The notes: generated by a model from the sequence alone, not told the origin. Shown: positions 7,208-16,568, counted from the stretch's first letter. The stretch is DNA of 38,959 nucleotides from Nocardioides jensenii JCM 1364 = NBRC 14755 (GCF_001552535.1 NZ_BCRJ01000019.1:1-38959), one strand, 5' to 3'. A program made the numbers and translations.

Positions 7208-8349
7208 CGTCGGCGACCCCGCACGATCAGCCACGGCTGGTCGCCGCTCTCCTGGTGCAGCACCTCGTCGACCTGCCAGCCGGCGTCCTCCAGCACGGAA
7301 CGCAACGGCCCCTCCTGCCAGAACACGAAGTGACGCGGCGCCTCGACCGTGCCGTGCGTCGACCACGCCTCGCCGTCACCCTGCTTCAGGGCCACGTGCA
7401 GGGCGCCGTCGGCACGCGTGGCCTCGGCCAGTCGGCGTACCACCACGGGCACGTCGTCCCGCGCCACGTGCAGCAGGCTGGCGTGCGCCCAGACCCCGTC
7501 ATACGGACGGCCCGTCCTCGCGTCGGCGAGGTCGTCGGTGAGCGGGTCGATCACATCGGCCTCGTGGCCGGCTGCGCGCAGCAGCTCGACGAAGCGTGCC
7601 GACACGTCCGTGCGTCGCACGCTCAGACCGAGTCCTTCCAGGGCGAGCGCGTCGCGTCCGCCGCCGCTGCCGACCTCGATCACTCGCCCGCCGGACCCGG
7701 GCGCCGTGGTGACGGCACCGGTGAACCAGATGATCTCGTCGGCCACCCGGTCCGGCAACGTCGCCGAGGCCGCGGCATAGGCCGCGGCGTCAGCGTCGTA
7801 CGCCGCGATCGTCGCGCGTTGCGTGTCGTGCCCGACGTCATGGAGGTGATGGACCACGTCGTGCAGGTGATAGCGACCGATCGAGGCCACCGAGAAGGAC
7901 GAGCCGTTGCTGCGGCGCCCGGTGCGCTCCCACTGCTCCCCCGCGACACTCTCGTACGTCGCGGCGACACTGGCCGCCGCGGTCGCGAGCTCATCACGGA
8001 CCGCCGCCAGCTGCTGGGCCGGGTAGTCACCCTCGAGCGCGGCCTCGTCCTGGTCCCAGTTCGCGAACAGGGGGTCGCTCTCGTCGAGCATCAGCCGCAG
8101 CCGCTCGCCGAAGACCCGGTGTACGTCGCGCACGTGACAGGCGTATTCGAGGGGCGACCAGACCGACTCGGACGGTCGCCGCGACAGGTGCGCCGGGTCG
8201 CCCGAGAGCACGACGACCCAGGCCGCAGCGTTGGCCCGCAGGGCCGCGCCCAGGTCCGTGACGTCGACGCAGGTGGTGTCGAAACCACAGTCAGGGCAGG
8301 CCTCGTCGAGGACCCAGGTCCAGTCCTTGGTGTCAGGTTCGATCGCCAC
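7204..8349 (-). CDS. DinB-like domain fused to a SAM-dependent methyltransferase
   Basis: This 381-residue protein has two domains. Residues 1 to about 180 look like a DinB/DfsB four-helix domain, with histidines in YACHVRDVH and in YHLHDVVHHLHDV that could bind a metal. Residues from about 200 hold a class I methyltransferase with motif I VIEVGSGGGRDAL (about 220-232), followed by RRTDVSARFVELL and HASLLHVARDDV. The substrate is unknown. DinB-type proteins often act in thiol-dependent reactions, so a mycothiol link is possible but only a guess. I place the start at the GTG at 8349, since a -10-like CAGAAT lies six bases upstream; the open frame beyond it is Arg-rich shadow. It leads the operon with DUF3046 and MFS and diverges from the GNAT gene at 8391. 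Confidence 0.82.
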   Translation of the reverse strand: MAIEPDTKDWTWVLDEACPDCGFDTTCVDVTDLGAALRANAAAWVVVLSGDPAHLSRRPSESVWSPLEYACHVRDVHRVFGERLRLMLDESDPLFANWDQDEAALEGDYPAQQLAAVRDELATAAASVAATYESVAGEQWERTGRRSNGSSFSVASIGRYHLHDVVHHLHDVGHDTQRATIAAYDADAAAYAAASATLPDRVADEIIWFTGAVTTAPGSGGRVIEVGSGGGRDALALEGLGLSVRRTDVSARFVELLRAAGHEADVIDPLTDDLADARTGRPYDGVWAHASLLHVARDDVPVVVRRLAEATRADGALHVALKQGDGEAWSTHGTVEAPRHFVFWQEGPLRSVLEDAGWQVDEVLHQESGDQPWLIVRGRRR

Positions 8350-8355
8350 GCGGCC

Positions 8356-8361
8356 ATTCTG
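8356..8361 (-). promoter_or_regulatory. Possible -10 box of the DinB-methyltransferase gene
   Basis: CAGAAT lies six bases before the GTG at 8349. It agrees with TATAAT at four positions, and the spacing fits a leaderless transcript. Confidence 0.35.
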
Positions 8362-8390
8362 TCGCACGAGCGACCTGCGATCATGGGGGG

Positions 8391-8900
8391 ATGGGTGAGT
8401 ACTCCACACGGTCTGCGCGCGAGCGCGACCTGCACGACATCGCAGCGATCTACACACATGCGGTCGACCACTCGCATGCCACGTTCGACATGGAGCCACC
8501 CGACCTCGACTACTGGCGCGCCCGCCTCGACGGAGACCACCCCGGCGACCACCTGCTGGTGGCCGTCGACTCCGAGGACAGTGTCGTCGGCTATGCCTAC
8601 TCCTGGTCCTACCGTCCGCGACCCGCCTACGACTCGACCCGCGAAACCTCCATCTATCTCGACGAGTCGGTGCGTGGTCAGGGCGTCGGCAAGCTGCTCT
8701 ACCCCGCACTGCTCGAGACGATGGCGGTCTCGGGGGTGCACACCGCGGTGGCCCTGGTGGCGCTGCCGAACCCCGCCAGTGAGCGCCTCCACCTGGCCTG
8801 CGGCTTCGAGAAGACGGGGCAGCTGCGCGAGGTGGGCTGGAAGTTCGAGCAGTGGATCGACGTCGCGTGGTACCAGCGGATGCTGGTCAACCTGCCCTGA
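8391..8900 (+). CDS. GNAT N-acetyltransferase, phosphinothricin acetyltransferase-like
   Basis: This 169-residue acetyltransferase resembles the PAT/MnaT branch of GNAT enzymes. It starts with RSARERDLHDIAAIYTHAV, has the typical HATFDMEPPD segment, the acetyl-CoA loop ESVRGQGVGKLLYPAL, and the late motif NPASERLHLACGFEKTGQL ahead of a final aromatic stretch. Members acetylate amino-acid-like substrates such as methionine sulfone, methionine sulfoximine or phosphinothricin, and the true substrate here is unknown. The ATG at 8391 directly follows a run of G residues, so the ribosome site is unclear. It diverges from the DinB-methyltransferase gene and converges on the small membrane protein gene, with 57 bases between stops and no strong terminator. 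Confidence 0.88.
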   Translation: MGEYSTRSARERDLHDIAAIYTHAVDHSHATFDMEPPDLDYWRARLDGDHPGDHLLVAVDSEDSVVGYAYSWSYRPRPAYDSTRETSIYLDESVRGQGVGKLLYPALLETMAVSGVHTAVALVALPNPASERLHLACGFEKTGQLREVGWKFEQWIDVAWYQRMLVNLP

Positions 8901-8957
8901 CGGGCTCACCTCTGGATCGACGCCGGCCGACGCGGGGTCGTGGCCACCGGCCGAGGG

Positions 8958-9272
8958 TCAGCCCCGGTCGGAGAGCACGTGCGCTGCGCCGGCCGAGACC
9001 GCGGCCGCGCCGAGGACGGCCGGCCAGGCGCCGACCTTCTTCGCCAACGGGTGCGAGGCGCCGAAGCCACCCAGATAGATCACGCTGAGTGCGGCAGTCG
9101 TCGCCGGGCCGCTCTTGGCCAGCCAGCCGCGTCCGGCCAGGACTCCGGCACCGGCCAGCACGACCCCGCCGAGGGGACGGATTCCGGTGACGCGGGCGGC
9201 CAGGTAGCCGCCGACGAGGCCGGCAGCAGCCACCGGGGCGGTGGGAAGGGTCGTCGAGACGGAAGGACTCAT
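8958..9272 (-). CDS. Small hypothetical membrane protein
   Basis: I do not recognise a family for this 104-residue protein. It is rich in Ala, Gly, Val and Leu, with about four hydrophobic stretches (near residues 14-30, 34-50, 57-72 and 80-98), so it is probably an integral membrane protein. The short linkers carry isolated Arg and Lys. The ATG at 9272 has no clear ribosome binding site, but TAGATT lies six bases upstream, consistent with a leaderless mRNA. It stands alone, divergent from the amidohydrolase and convergent with the GNAT gene. Confidence 0.7.
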   Translation of the reverse strand: MSPSVSTTLPTAPVAAAGLVGGYLAARVTGIRPLGGVVLAGAGVLAGRGWLAKSGPATTAALSVIYLGGFGASHPLAKKVGAWPAVLGAAAVSAGAAHVLSDRG

Positions 9273-9278
9273 GCCGGA

Positions 9279-9284
9279 AATCTA
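9279..9284 (-). promoter_or_regulatory. Probable -10 box of the small membrane protein gene
   Basis: TAGATT on the minus strand ends six bases before the ATG at 9272, suggesting a leaderless start. Confidence 0.45.
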
Positions 9285-9425
9285 ACCGGCCCGGCCAACC
9301 GTCGCTGACCTGGCCGGTGGCAGGAGAGCATGGAGAGGGCACGGCAACGCGATCGACCAGGGCTCCGCCATGTGGTGAGGCGCCCACCACACACGGCCCG
9401 ATGAGGTTTCGGGCGTCGGTTCACC

Positions 9426-9431
9426 TAGTGT
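9426..9431 (+). promoter_or_regulatory. Probable -10 box of the amidohydrolase gene
   Basis: TAGTGT ends eight bases before the ATG at 9440, and there is no ribosome binding site, so a leaderless start is likely. The longer CCTAGTGT is shared with the metalloprotease promoter at 35148-35155. Confidence 0.45.
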
Positions 9432-9439
9432 GTCGGCGC

Positions 9440-10963
9440 ATGGACCCCCTCCTGATCCGCAACGTCCTCCCCGTGCCCCTCGGTGTCGACGAGGCTCCGG
9501 CCACCGAGCCGGTCGACGTGCTGGTCGACGACGGCGTCGTACGCCGGGTGGGCTCGCACCTCCCCGATGTCGAGGACGCCCGCGTGCACGACGCCGACGG
9601 TCGGTGGATCATCCCCGGCCTCTGGGACCACCACGTGCACCTGGGCCAGGTCGCGATGACCACCAGCCGCCTGGACCTCTCGACCGTGCGGTCGCCCGAG
9701 GAGGCGACCTTCTTCGTGCAGGAGCGGCTCTCGGCGTGGCCCGACAAGCCGTTGGTGGGTTTCGGGCACCGCTCCGCGACGTGGCCGCGCAAACCCACCG
9801 TCGCCGAGCTCGACGAGGTCTCCGACACCACGCCGATCGTGCTGATCAGTGGCGACGCCCACCACGCCTGGATGAACTCCCCCGCGCTGCGCGCGTTGGG
9901 ACTGGCGCCCCGCCACGATGTGGTCCGTGAGTCGGAGTGGTTCGACGCCTACGCCCGGCTCGAGGACGTTGTCGGTCAGGAGGCCACCGCGGCGGCGTAC
10001 CGCACGGTCCAGGTCGAGGCGGCCGCACGCGGCATCGTCGGCCTGGTCGACTTCGAGTTCAGTGGTGGCGCAATCGAGTGGGCCCAGCGCTGGGCCGACG
10101 GGGCCGATCTGCTGCGCATCCGGATGGCGACCTACGCCCACGGGCTGGACGCGGTGCTCAACGCGGGCCTGCGCTCCGGTGACCCGATCCCGGGCACCGA
10201 CGGCGCGGTGATGGGACCGCTGAAGATCATCTCTGACGGCTCTCTCAACACCCGTACGGCCTGGTGCTGCATGCCGTACACCAACGGGGAGGACCTGATC
10301 CACCCGTTCGGCTACCCGAACCAGAGCGTCGATGAGATGCGCGAGCTGATGGCACGCGCGCATGCCGGCGGCTTGGAGGTCGCCGTGCATGCGATCGGCG
10401 ACGCCGCCGTCCACGAGGCCCTGCTCGGCTTCGCGGCCACCGGTGCCCGCGGCTCCGTCGAGCACGCCCAGCTGATCGACGAGGCCGACGTACCACTCCT
10501 GGCTGCCTCGGGGCTGCGGGCCAGCGTTCAGCCCGCGCACCTGCTCGACGACCGCGACGTCTCCGAGCACTGCTGGGCCGACCGTCTGGACCGCTGTTTC
10601 GCGCTGCGCTGGATGTACGACGCGGGCACCCGGCTGCACCTCGGCTCCGACGCGCCGGTCGCTCCTCTGGATCCGTGGCTGGCGATGGCCGCGGCCGTCC
10701 ACCGATCGGCCGACGAGCGCGACCCGTGGAATCCCGCGCAGGCGCTCACCGCGCGTGAGGCGCTGGCCGCCTCGACCGACGGCTGGGGCACGGTCGCGGT
10801 CGGTCATCCCGGCGACCTCGTGCTCCTCGACGCCGACCCGCTCGGCGACGTCGGCGACTCCGGGGCGATCAGCACCCACCTGCGCTGGATGAGCGTCGCG
10901 GCCACCTATGTCGGAGGCCGCCTGACCGCGCCCCTGCTGGACTGGACTCCCGGTCCGGGCTGA
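9440..10963 (+). CDS. Amidohydrolase family protein (YtcJ-like)
   Basis: This 507-residue metal-dependent hydrolase belongs to the amidohydrolase_3/YtcJ group. The first metal motif is HHVHLG (about residue 63), following IPGLWD. Next come LKIISDGSLNTRTA (about 260), with the lysine that often bridges the metals, then VAVHAIGDAAV, SVEHAQL, and LGSDAPVAPLDPW near the C-terminus. The last part (TVAVGHPGDLVLLDADPL) closes the small beta-sandwich made by both ends of the chain. Members hydrolyse cyclic amides, N-acyl amino acids or formamides, and the substrate is not predictable here. There is no signal peptide, so it is cytoplasmic. The ATG at 9440 is preferred: in-frame codons upstream to 9317 look non-coding and a -10-like TAGTGT lies just before it. 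Confidence 0.88.
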   Translation: MDPLLIRNVLPVPLGVDEAPATEPVDVLVDDGVVRRVGSHLPDVEDARVHDADGRWIIPGLWDHHVHLGQVAMTTSRLDLSTVRSPEEATFFVQERLSAWPDKPLVGFGHRSATWPRKPTVAELDEVSDTTPIVLISGDAHHAWMNSPALRALGLAPRHDVVRESEWFDAYARLEDVVGQEATAAAYRTVQVEAAARGIVGLVDFEFSGGAIEWAQRWADGADLLRIRMATYAHGLDAVLNAGLRSGDPIPGTDGAVMGPLKIISDGSLNTRTAWCCMPYTNGEDLIHPFGYPNQSVDEMRELMARAHAGGLEVAVHAIGDAAVHEALLGFAATGARGSVEHAQLIDEADVPLLAASGLRASVQPAHLLDDRDVSEHCWADRLDRCFALRWMYDAGTRLHLGSDAPVAPLDPWLAMAAAVHRSADERDPWNPAQALTAREALAASTDGWGTVAVGHPGDLVLLDADPLGDVGDSGAISTHLRWMSVAATYVGGRLTAPLLDWTPGPG

Positions 10964-11012
10964 CCGCACTGGTGCGGTGGTGTGCTCGCCGGCGCCGTGT
11001 CACAACCCGTGT

Positions 11013-11039
11013 CGAGCAACCGTGACCCCGCGTTGCTCG
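11013..11039. repeat. 8-base inverted repeat upstream of lhr
   Basis: CGAGCAAC (11013-11020) is inverted as GTTGCTCG (11032-11039) with an 11-base spacer, ending 34 bases before the lhr ATG. It could be a terminator for the amidohydrolase or an operator for lhr. A smaller hairpin, ACCGCA/TGCGGT, lies at 10963-10978 directly at the amidohydrolase stop. Confidence 0.5.
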
Positions 11040-11073
11040 GCGCGCTGTGGGTGACATGGGGGAAGATGGCGGA

Positions 11074-14000
11074 ATGGTCCTCGAGCAGTTCAGTGCACCG
11101 ACACGTGCGTGGTTCGAGGCTGCCTTCGCCGAGCCGACTCCGGCTCAGGTCGGCGCCTGGCAGGCGATCGGCGCCGGGCGGCACTCACTGGTCGTCGCAC
11201 CGACCGGTTCCGGCAAGACCCTGTCGGCGTTCCTGTGGTCGATCGACAAACTGGTCAACTCGCCGGTGCCCGAGGAGAGGCAGCGCCGCTGCCGGGTCCT
11301 CTACGTCTCGCCGCTGAAGGCCCTTGCCGTCGACGTCGAACGCAACCTGCGCGCGCCACTGGCCGGCATCCGACACACCGCCGACCGCCTCGGCGAGCCC
11401 GCCCGCGAGGTGACCATCGGGCTCCGGTCGGGCGACACCTCCGCCTCCGATCGTCGCCGGCTCCAGACCACACCACCCGACATCATGATCACGACTCCCG
11501 AGTCGCTGTTCCTGATGCTGACCTCCCAGGCCCGTGAGGCGCTGCGCGGCGTCGAGACCGTCATCGTCGACGAGGTGCACGCGGTCGCGGGCACCAAGCG
11601 CGGAGCCCACCTTGCGCTCTCCCTCGAACGACTCGACGAGCTGCTCGACCGACCCGCCCAACGCATCGGCCTCTCCGCCACGGTCCGCCCCCTCGAGGAA
11701 GTCGCCCGTTTCCTCGGCGGCACGACACCGGTCGAGATCGTCGCTCCGCCCTCGGAGAAGGCGTGGGACCTCCGCGTCGTGGTGCCCGTCGAGGACATGG
11801 CCGAGATCGGTCAGCCCTTGGACGAAGAGTTCGAGGGTCCGGCTTCCGCGGGGCCGCGCAACTCCTCGATCTGGCCGCACGTCGAGGAGAGCGTCGTCGA
11901 CCTCATCGAGCAGCACCGCTCCACGATCGTGTTCGCCAACTCCCGCCGTCTGGCCGAACGACTCACCGCCCGGCTCAACGAGATCGCCGCCGAGCGGGCG
12001 GAGAGCCTCGACAGGGCCGCCGGCGCGACGTACTCGACCGACGACGGGCGCGGCGCGACCTCCTCGACCAGCGAAGGCAGGCCGCCGGCCCAGATCATGG
12101 CGCAGTCGGGTGCCAGCCAGGGTGCGGCACCGGTCATCGCGAAGGCCCACCACGGGTCGGTCTCGAAGGAGCAGCGAGCGATCATCGAGGACGACCTCAA
12201 ACGGGGCCGACTGCCCTGCGTGGTCGCCACCAGCAGTCTTGAGCTCGGCATCGACATGGGTGCGGTCGACCTGGTCGTCCAGATCGAGTCGCCGCCGAGC
12301 GTGGCCAGCGCGCTTCAACGCGTCGGCCGTGCCGGCCACCAGGTCGGGGAGATCTCTCGCGGGGTGCTCTACCCCAAGCACCGCGGCGACCTCGCCCAGA
12401 CCGCGGTCGCCGTACAACGCATGCGCAGTGGGGCGATCGAGGCCCTGCGGATCCCAGCCAACCCGCTGGACGTGCTGGCCCAGCAGGTGGTCGCGGCCAC
12501 GGCCCTGGAGGCCTGGGACGCCGACGAGCTCTATGCGCTGGTCTGCCGCAGCGCATCGTTCAGCAAGCTGCCCCGCAGTGCCTACGACGCCACGCTCGAC
12601 CTGCTCAGCGGGCGCTACCCCAGCGACGAGTTCGCCGAGCTGCGGCCGCGCATCGTGTGGGACAGGGTGACCGGGTTGCTGACCGGCCGGCCGGGCGCCC
12701 AGCGTCTCGCCGTGACCAGTGGGGGCACCATTCCCGACCGCGGGCTGTTCGGCGTCTTCCTCGTCGGGGAGAAGGCGAACAGGGTCGGCGAGCTGGACGA
12801 GGAGATGGTCTACGAGTCACGCGTGGGCGACGTCTTCGCGCTCGGCGCGACCAGTTGGCGCATCGAGGACATCACCCACGACCGGGTGCTGGTGACACCG
12901 GCACCGGGGGTGCCGGGTCGGCTGCCGTTCTGGAAGGGCGACACCCTCGGTCGACCGGCAGAGCTGGGCGAGGCGGTCGGTGCGTTCACCCGCGAGCTTG
13001 GCTCGTTGGATGCCGACGAGGCCGGTCTGCGCGCACGCGCGGTCGGGCTCGACGACTGGGCTGCCGACAACCTGGTCGCCTATCTGGGCGAGCAGCGCGA
13101 GGCCACCAACGTGCTGCCCAGTGACCGCACGATCGTGGTCGAGCGGTTCCGCGACGAGCTCGGCGACTGGCGGCTGGTCGTGCACTCGCCCTACGGCACT
13201 CCGGTGCACGCGCCGTGGGCGCTGGCCATCAACACCCGGTTGCGTGAGCGCTACGGTGTCGAGGCCTCCGCGGTGGCCTCCGACGACGGCATCGTGCTGC
13301 GCATCCCCGACACCGACGCCGAGCCGCCCGGCGGCGAGGTGGTGGTGTTCGAGGCCGACGAGGTGGAAGACATCGTCACCACCGAGGTGGGTGGCTCGGC
13401 CCTGTTCGCGAGCCGCTTTCGCGAGTGCGCGGCGCGGGCCCTGCTCCTGCCACGCCGCGACCCCGGACGGCGCTCCCCGTTGTGGCAGCAACGACAGCGC
13501 AGCGCCCAGCTGCTCGAGGTGGCGGTCAAGTACCCCTCCTTCCCGATCGTGCTCGAGGCAGTGCGCGAGGTCCTCCAGGACGTCTACGACCTGCCCAGCC
13601 TGGTCGGCCTGATGGGCCGCATCGACCGACGTGAGCTCCGCGTGGTCGACGTCGCCACCCAGCAGCCCTCGCCCTATGCGCGGAGCCTGCTGTTCGGCTA
13701 CGTCGCCCAGTTCGTCTACGAGGGCGACTCCCCCATCGCCGAACGCCGGGCCGCCGCCCTCAGCCTCGACCAGGGGTTGCTGGCCGAGCTCCTGGGCCGG
13801 GCCGAGCTCCGGGAGCTGCTCGACCCCGACGTGCTCCTCGAGGTCGAGGCCGAGCTGCAGCGTCTGGCACCGGATCGCCGGGCCCGCGGCGACGAGGGCG
13901 TGGCCGACCTGCTGCGCCTGCTCGGTCCGCTCTCCGCGGCCGAGGTCGCCGACCGTTGCGTCGAGGGTGCCGACGTCTCCGCGTGGTTGACCCACCTCGC

Positions 14001-15762
14001 CGACGTACGCCGCATCGCCCCGGTGCGCATGGGTGGCGACGAGCGCTGGTGCGCCATCGAGGACATCGGGCGACTGCGTGACGGACTCGGTGTTCCGGTG
14101 CCGCCGGGCATCCCCGACGTGTTCACCGAGCCCGTCGAGGATCCGCTCGGCGACCTGGTCGGCCGGTTCGCCCGCACCCACGGGCCGTTCGTCACCGCCG
14201 ACGTGGCCGACCGGCTCGGTCTCGGAGTGGCCGTCGCCCGTCAGACCCTGCAGCGGCTGGCGGCGTCGGGTCGCGTGCTCGAGGGCGAGTTCCGACCCGC
14301 CGGCTCGGGTGACGAATGGTGCGATGCCGAGGTGCTGCGTCGTCTGCGGCGCCGGTCGCTGGCCCGTCTGCGCAAAGAGGTCGAACCTGTCGACCCTGAG
14401 GCACTGGGCCGGTTCCTGCCTCCCTGGCAGCACGTCACCGGTGGCGGTCGCGGGGCACTGCGTGGCCTGGACGGTGTCCTGGCCGCGGTCGACCAGCTGG
14501 CCGGTTGCCCGATCCCCGCGTCGGCCCTGGAGCCCCTGGTCCTGGCAGCCCGGGTCAGCGACTACGAGCCGGCCATGCTCGACGAGCTCACCTCGACAGG
14601 CGAGGTGGTGTGGGCCGGGCACGGCACCCTGCCCGGCAACGACGGGTGGGTCTCGGTGCACCTGGCCGACCAGGCGCCGTTGACCCTGCCCGAGCCGTCC
14701 ACGCCCGACCTGGGCGAGCTGCACCGGGCAGTTCTCGAGGCACTCTCGCCCGGGGGCGGCTACTTCTTCCGCCAGCTCGGCCGGGCGCTCGGCCAAGGGT
14801 TCGGCCGGCCGCTCGGCCAGCCCTCTCCGGGCCCGAGCGACGACGCCGAGCTGAGCGCTGTCCTGTGGGATCTGGTCTGGTCGGGCCACCTCACCAACGA
14901 CACCCTCGCGCCACTGCGTGCCCTCACCCGCACGGGCACCACGGCTCATCGCAGCCGCCGTACGCCGCCCCGCGCCCGGGCAGCCGGCGGCCGCGGGCGC
15001 GTGGTGATGCCCTCACGCACGGGCCCTCCGCAGACGGCGGGACGCTGGGCGATGCTGCCGCCGATCGACCTCGACCCGACCCGACGTGCGCACGCCACCG
15101 CCGAGGCACTGCTCGAGAGACACGGCGTGGTCACCCGCGGCGCGGTGATGAGCGAGCGGGTGCCCGGTGGGTTCGCCGGTGTGTACAAGGTGCTGTCGGC
15201 CTTCGAGGAGACCGGGCGGTGCCGGCGCGGCTACTTCGTGGATGGCTTGGGGGCGGCCCAGTTCGGCACGTCCGGGGCCGTCGACCGGCTGCGCACGCAC
15301 GTCGATCCGCCCGCCGGCAACAAGCCTTCGGCGGTCGCCCTGGCAGCCACAGATCCGGCAAACCCGTTCGGGGCCGCCCTGCCGTGGCCGGTGATCTCGA
15401 CCGACGCACCGGTGGCCGAGGCGGGTGCGGCATCGGCCACGTCCGCGTCACCGGCGAGGTCGGGACACCGACCCGGCCGCAAGGCCGGCGCCCTCGTGGT
15501 GCTGGTCGACGGCGCGCTGGCGTTGTACGTCGAACGCGGCGGACGCACCCTGATCACCTTCACCGAATCCCCCGACCTGCTCGGCCCGGCCTGTGCCGCG
15601 CTCGGCGATGCCGTCCGTCGTGGGACGCTGGGGCGACTGACGGTCGAGAAGGCCGACGGAGAACCCCTGCTCGGGCGGGGCGACAATGGCTCGCCGTTGC
15701 GACAGGCTTTGACCGAAGCCGGGTTCGTGACCACACCGAGAGGGTTGAGGATCCGTGCCTGA
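11074..15762 (+). CDS. lhr: Lhr-type large DEAD/DEAH helicase
   Basis: This 1562-residue protein is a full-length Lhr, a superfamily 2 3'-to-5' helicase of DNA repair. The P-loop is APTGSGKT (42-49), motif II is DEVH (166-169), and motif III is SAT. Motif VI is in QRVGRAGH. After the two RecA-like domains come the winged-helix and Lhr-specific domains, and then the long C-terminal part found only in the large form, here ending in a region around VVLVDGALALYVERGGRTL. I choose the ATG at 11074 because GGGGGAAG lies upstream and the N-terminus then starts at the family's FS..TR.WF motif; a GTG at 11047 is possible. nei follows with an 8-base overlap. lhr and nei are also neighbours in mycobacteria (Rv3296-Rv3297), which supports a common repair role. 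Confidence 0.96.
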   Translation: MVLEQFSAPTRAWFEAAFAEPTPAQVGAWQAIGAGRHSLVVAPTGSGKTLSAFLWSIDKLVNSPVPEERQRRCRVLYVSPLKALAVDVERNLRAPLAGIRHTADRLGEPAREVTIGLRSGDTSASDRRRLQTTPPDIMITTPESLFLMLTSQAREALRGVETVIVDEVHAVAGTKRGAHLALSLERLDELLDRPAQRIGLSATVRPLEEVARFLGGTTPVEIVAPPSEKAWDLRVVVPVEDMAEIGQPLDEEFEGPASAGPRNSSIWPHVEESVVDLIEQHRSTIVFANSRRLAERLTARLNEIAAERAESLDRAAGATYSTDDGRGATSSTSEGRPPAQIMAQSGASQGAAPVIAKAHHGSVSKEQRAIIEDDLKRGRLPCVVATSSLELGIDMGAVDLVVQIESPPSVASALQRVGRAGHQVGEISRGVLYPKHRGDLAQTAVAVQRMRSGAIEALRIPANPLDVLAQQVVAATALEAWDADELYALVCRSASFSKLPRSAYDATLDLLSGRYPSDEFAELRPRIVWDRVTGLLTGRPGAQRLAVTSGGTIPDRGLFGVFLVGEKANRVGELDEEMVYESRVGDVFALGATSWRIEDITHDRVLVTPAPGVPGRLPFWKGDTLGRPAELGEAVGAFTRELGSLDADEAGLRARAVGLDDWAADNLVAYLGEQREATNVLPSDRTIVVERFRDELGDWRLVVHSPYGTPVHAPWALAINTRLRERYGVEASAVASDDGIVLRIPDTDAEPPGGEVVVFEADEVEDIVTTEVGGSALFASRFRECAARALLLPRRDPGRRSPLWQQRQRSAQLLEVAVKYPSFPIVLEAVREVLQDVYDLPSLVGLMGRIDRRELRVVDVATQQPSPYARSLLFGYVAQFVYEGDSPIAERRAAALSLDQGLLAELLGRAELRELLDPDVLLEVEAELQRLAPDRRARGDEGVADLLRLLGPLSAAEVADRCVEGADVSAWLTHLADVRRIAPVRMGGDERWCAIEDIGRLRDGLGVPVPPGIPDVFTEPVEDPLGDLVGRFARTHGPFVTADVADRLGLGVAVARQTLQRLAASGRVLEGEFRPAGSGDEWCDAEVLRRLRRRSLARLRKEVEPVDPEALGRFLPPWQHVTGGGRGALRGLDGVLAAVDQLAGCPIPASALEPLVLAARVSDYEPAMLDELTSTGEVVWAGHGTLPGNDGWVSVHLADQAPLTLPEPSTPDLGELHRAVLEALSPGGGYFFRQLGRALGQGFGRPLGQPSPGPSDDAELSAVLWDLVWSGHLTNDTLAPLRALTRTGTTAHRSRRTPPRARAAGGRGRVVMPSRTGPPQTAGRWAMLPPIDLDPTRRAHATAEALLERHGVVTRGAVMSERVPGGFAGVYKVLSAFEETGRCRRGYFVDGLGAAQFGTSGAVDRLRTHVDPPAGNKPSAVALAATDPANPFGAALPWPVISTDAPVAEAGAASATSASPARSGHRPGRKAGALVVLVDGALALYVERGGRTLITFTESPDLLGPACAALGDAVRRGTLGRLTVEKADGEPLLGRGDNGSPLRQALTEAGFVTTPRGLRIRA

Positions 15763-16534
15763 GGGAGACACCGTCTGGCGAACCGCCCAGGCCATGGACA
15801 AGGCCCTGACCGGGGCCCGCATCACGCTCAGCGACTTCCGGGTGCCCCAGCTGGCGGAGGTCGAGCTCACCGGCAAGCTGGTCAACGGCACGGTGTCCCG
15901 CGGCAAGCACCTGCTCACCCGCATCGGCGACGACCACACGCTGCACACGCACCTGAAGATGGAGGGCGCCTGGCATCTCTACCGGGCCGAGAGCCGCTGG
16001 CAGCGGCCCATCGACCAGGCCCGCGTCGTGCTCCGCACCCCACGCTGGATCGCGGTCGGCTTCTCCCTGGGCATCGTCGAGCTGCTGGCCCGCGACGCCG
16101 AGGAGCAGGCCGTGGGTCATCTCGGCCCCGACCTCCTCGGCGACAACTGGAACCGCGACGAGGCGGTCCGTCGACTGCGCCACGACAGTGATCGCCCGAT
16201 CGGCGAGGCACTGCTCGACCAGCGCAACCTGGCCGGCATCGGCAACCTCTACGAGAACGAGCTCTGCTTCCTCAGCGGCGTCCTGCCGACCACCCCGGTC
16301 TCCCGGGTCGGGGATCTCGAGCGAATGGTCGACCGGGCCAAGTCGTTGCTCGAGGCCAACAAGGGGCGCCGCATCCAGACCACGACCGGGAACACCCGGC
16401 ACGGCACCCAGCACTGGGTCTACGGTCGCAACACCCACCCGTGCCAGCGGTGCGGCACCACCATCGAGACCGGACTGCTCGGCCCGGCGGGGCGGCAGCG
16501 GACAGCGTTCTGGTGCCCGTCCTGCCAGACCTGA
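15755..16534 (+). CDS. nei: Fpg/Nei family DNA glycosylase (Nei2 type)
   Basis: This 259-residue endonuclease VIII-type enzyme removes oxidised bases and cleaves at the abasic site. Processing of the initiator exposes Pro2 as the nucleophile, next to Glu3 (PEGDTVWRTA). The conserved lysine of the N-terminal domain is Lys51 (RGKHLL). The helix-two-turn-helix region reads DQRNLAGIGNLYENELCF, and the zinc finger uses Cys230, Cys233, Cys254 and Cys257. The tryptophan after GDTV is typical of the actinobacterial Nei2 branch. The GTG start lies inside the lhr 3' end (8-base overlap), so it is translated from the lhr transcript. It converges with clgR across 34 bases. Confidence 0.95.
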   Translation: MPEGDTVWRTAQAMDKALTGARITLSDFRVPQLAEVELTGKLVNGTVSRGKHLLTRIGDDHTLHTHLKMEGAWHLYRAESRWQRPIDQARVVLRTPRWIAVGFSLGIVELLARDAEEQAVGHLGPDLLGDNWNRDEAVRRLRHDSDRPIGEALLDQRNLAGIGNLYENELCFLSGVLPTTPVSRVGDLERMVDRAKSLLEANKGRRIQTTTGNTRHGTQHWVYGRNTHPCQRCGTTIETGLLGPAGRQRTAFWCPSCQT

Positions 16535-16568
16535 CGACGCCTCGGTCGAGGTCAGCCCGATCGGTGGA

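Noticed and set aside
2120..8900. Antibiotic or herbicide resistance from the AAC(6')-like and phosphinothricin acetyltransferase-like genes
   Set aside because: Both are ordinary chromosomal GNAT genes without mobile context. Family resemblance does not establish the substrate.
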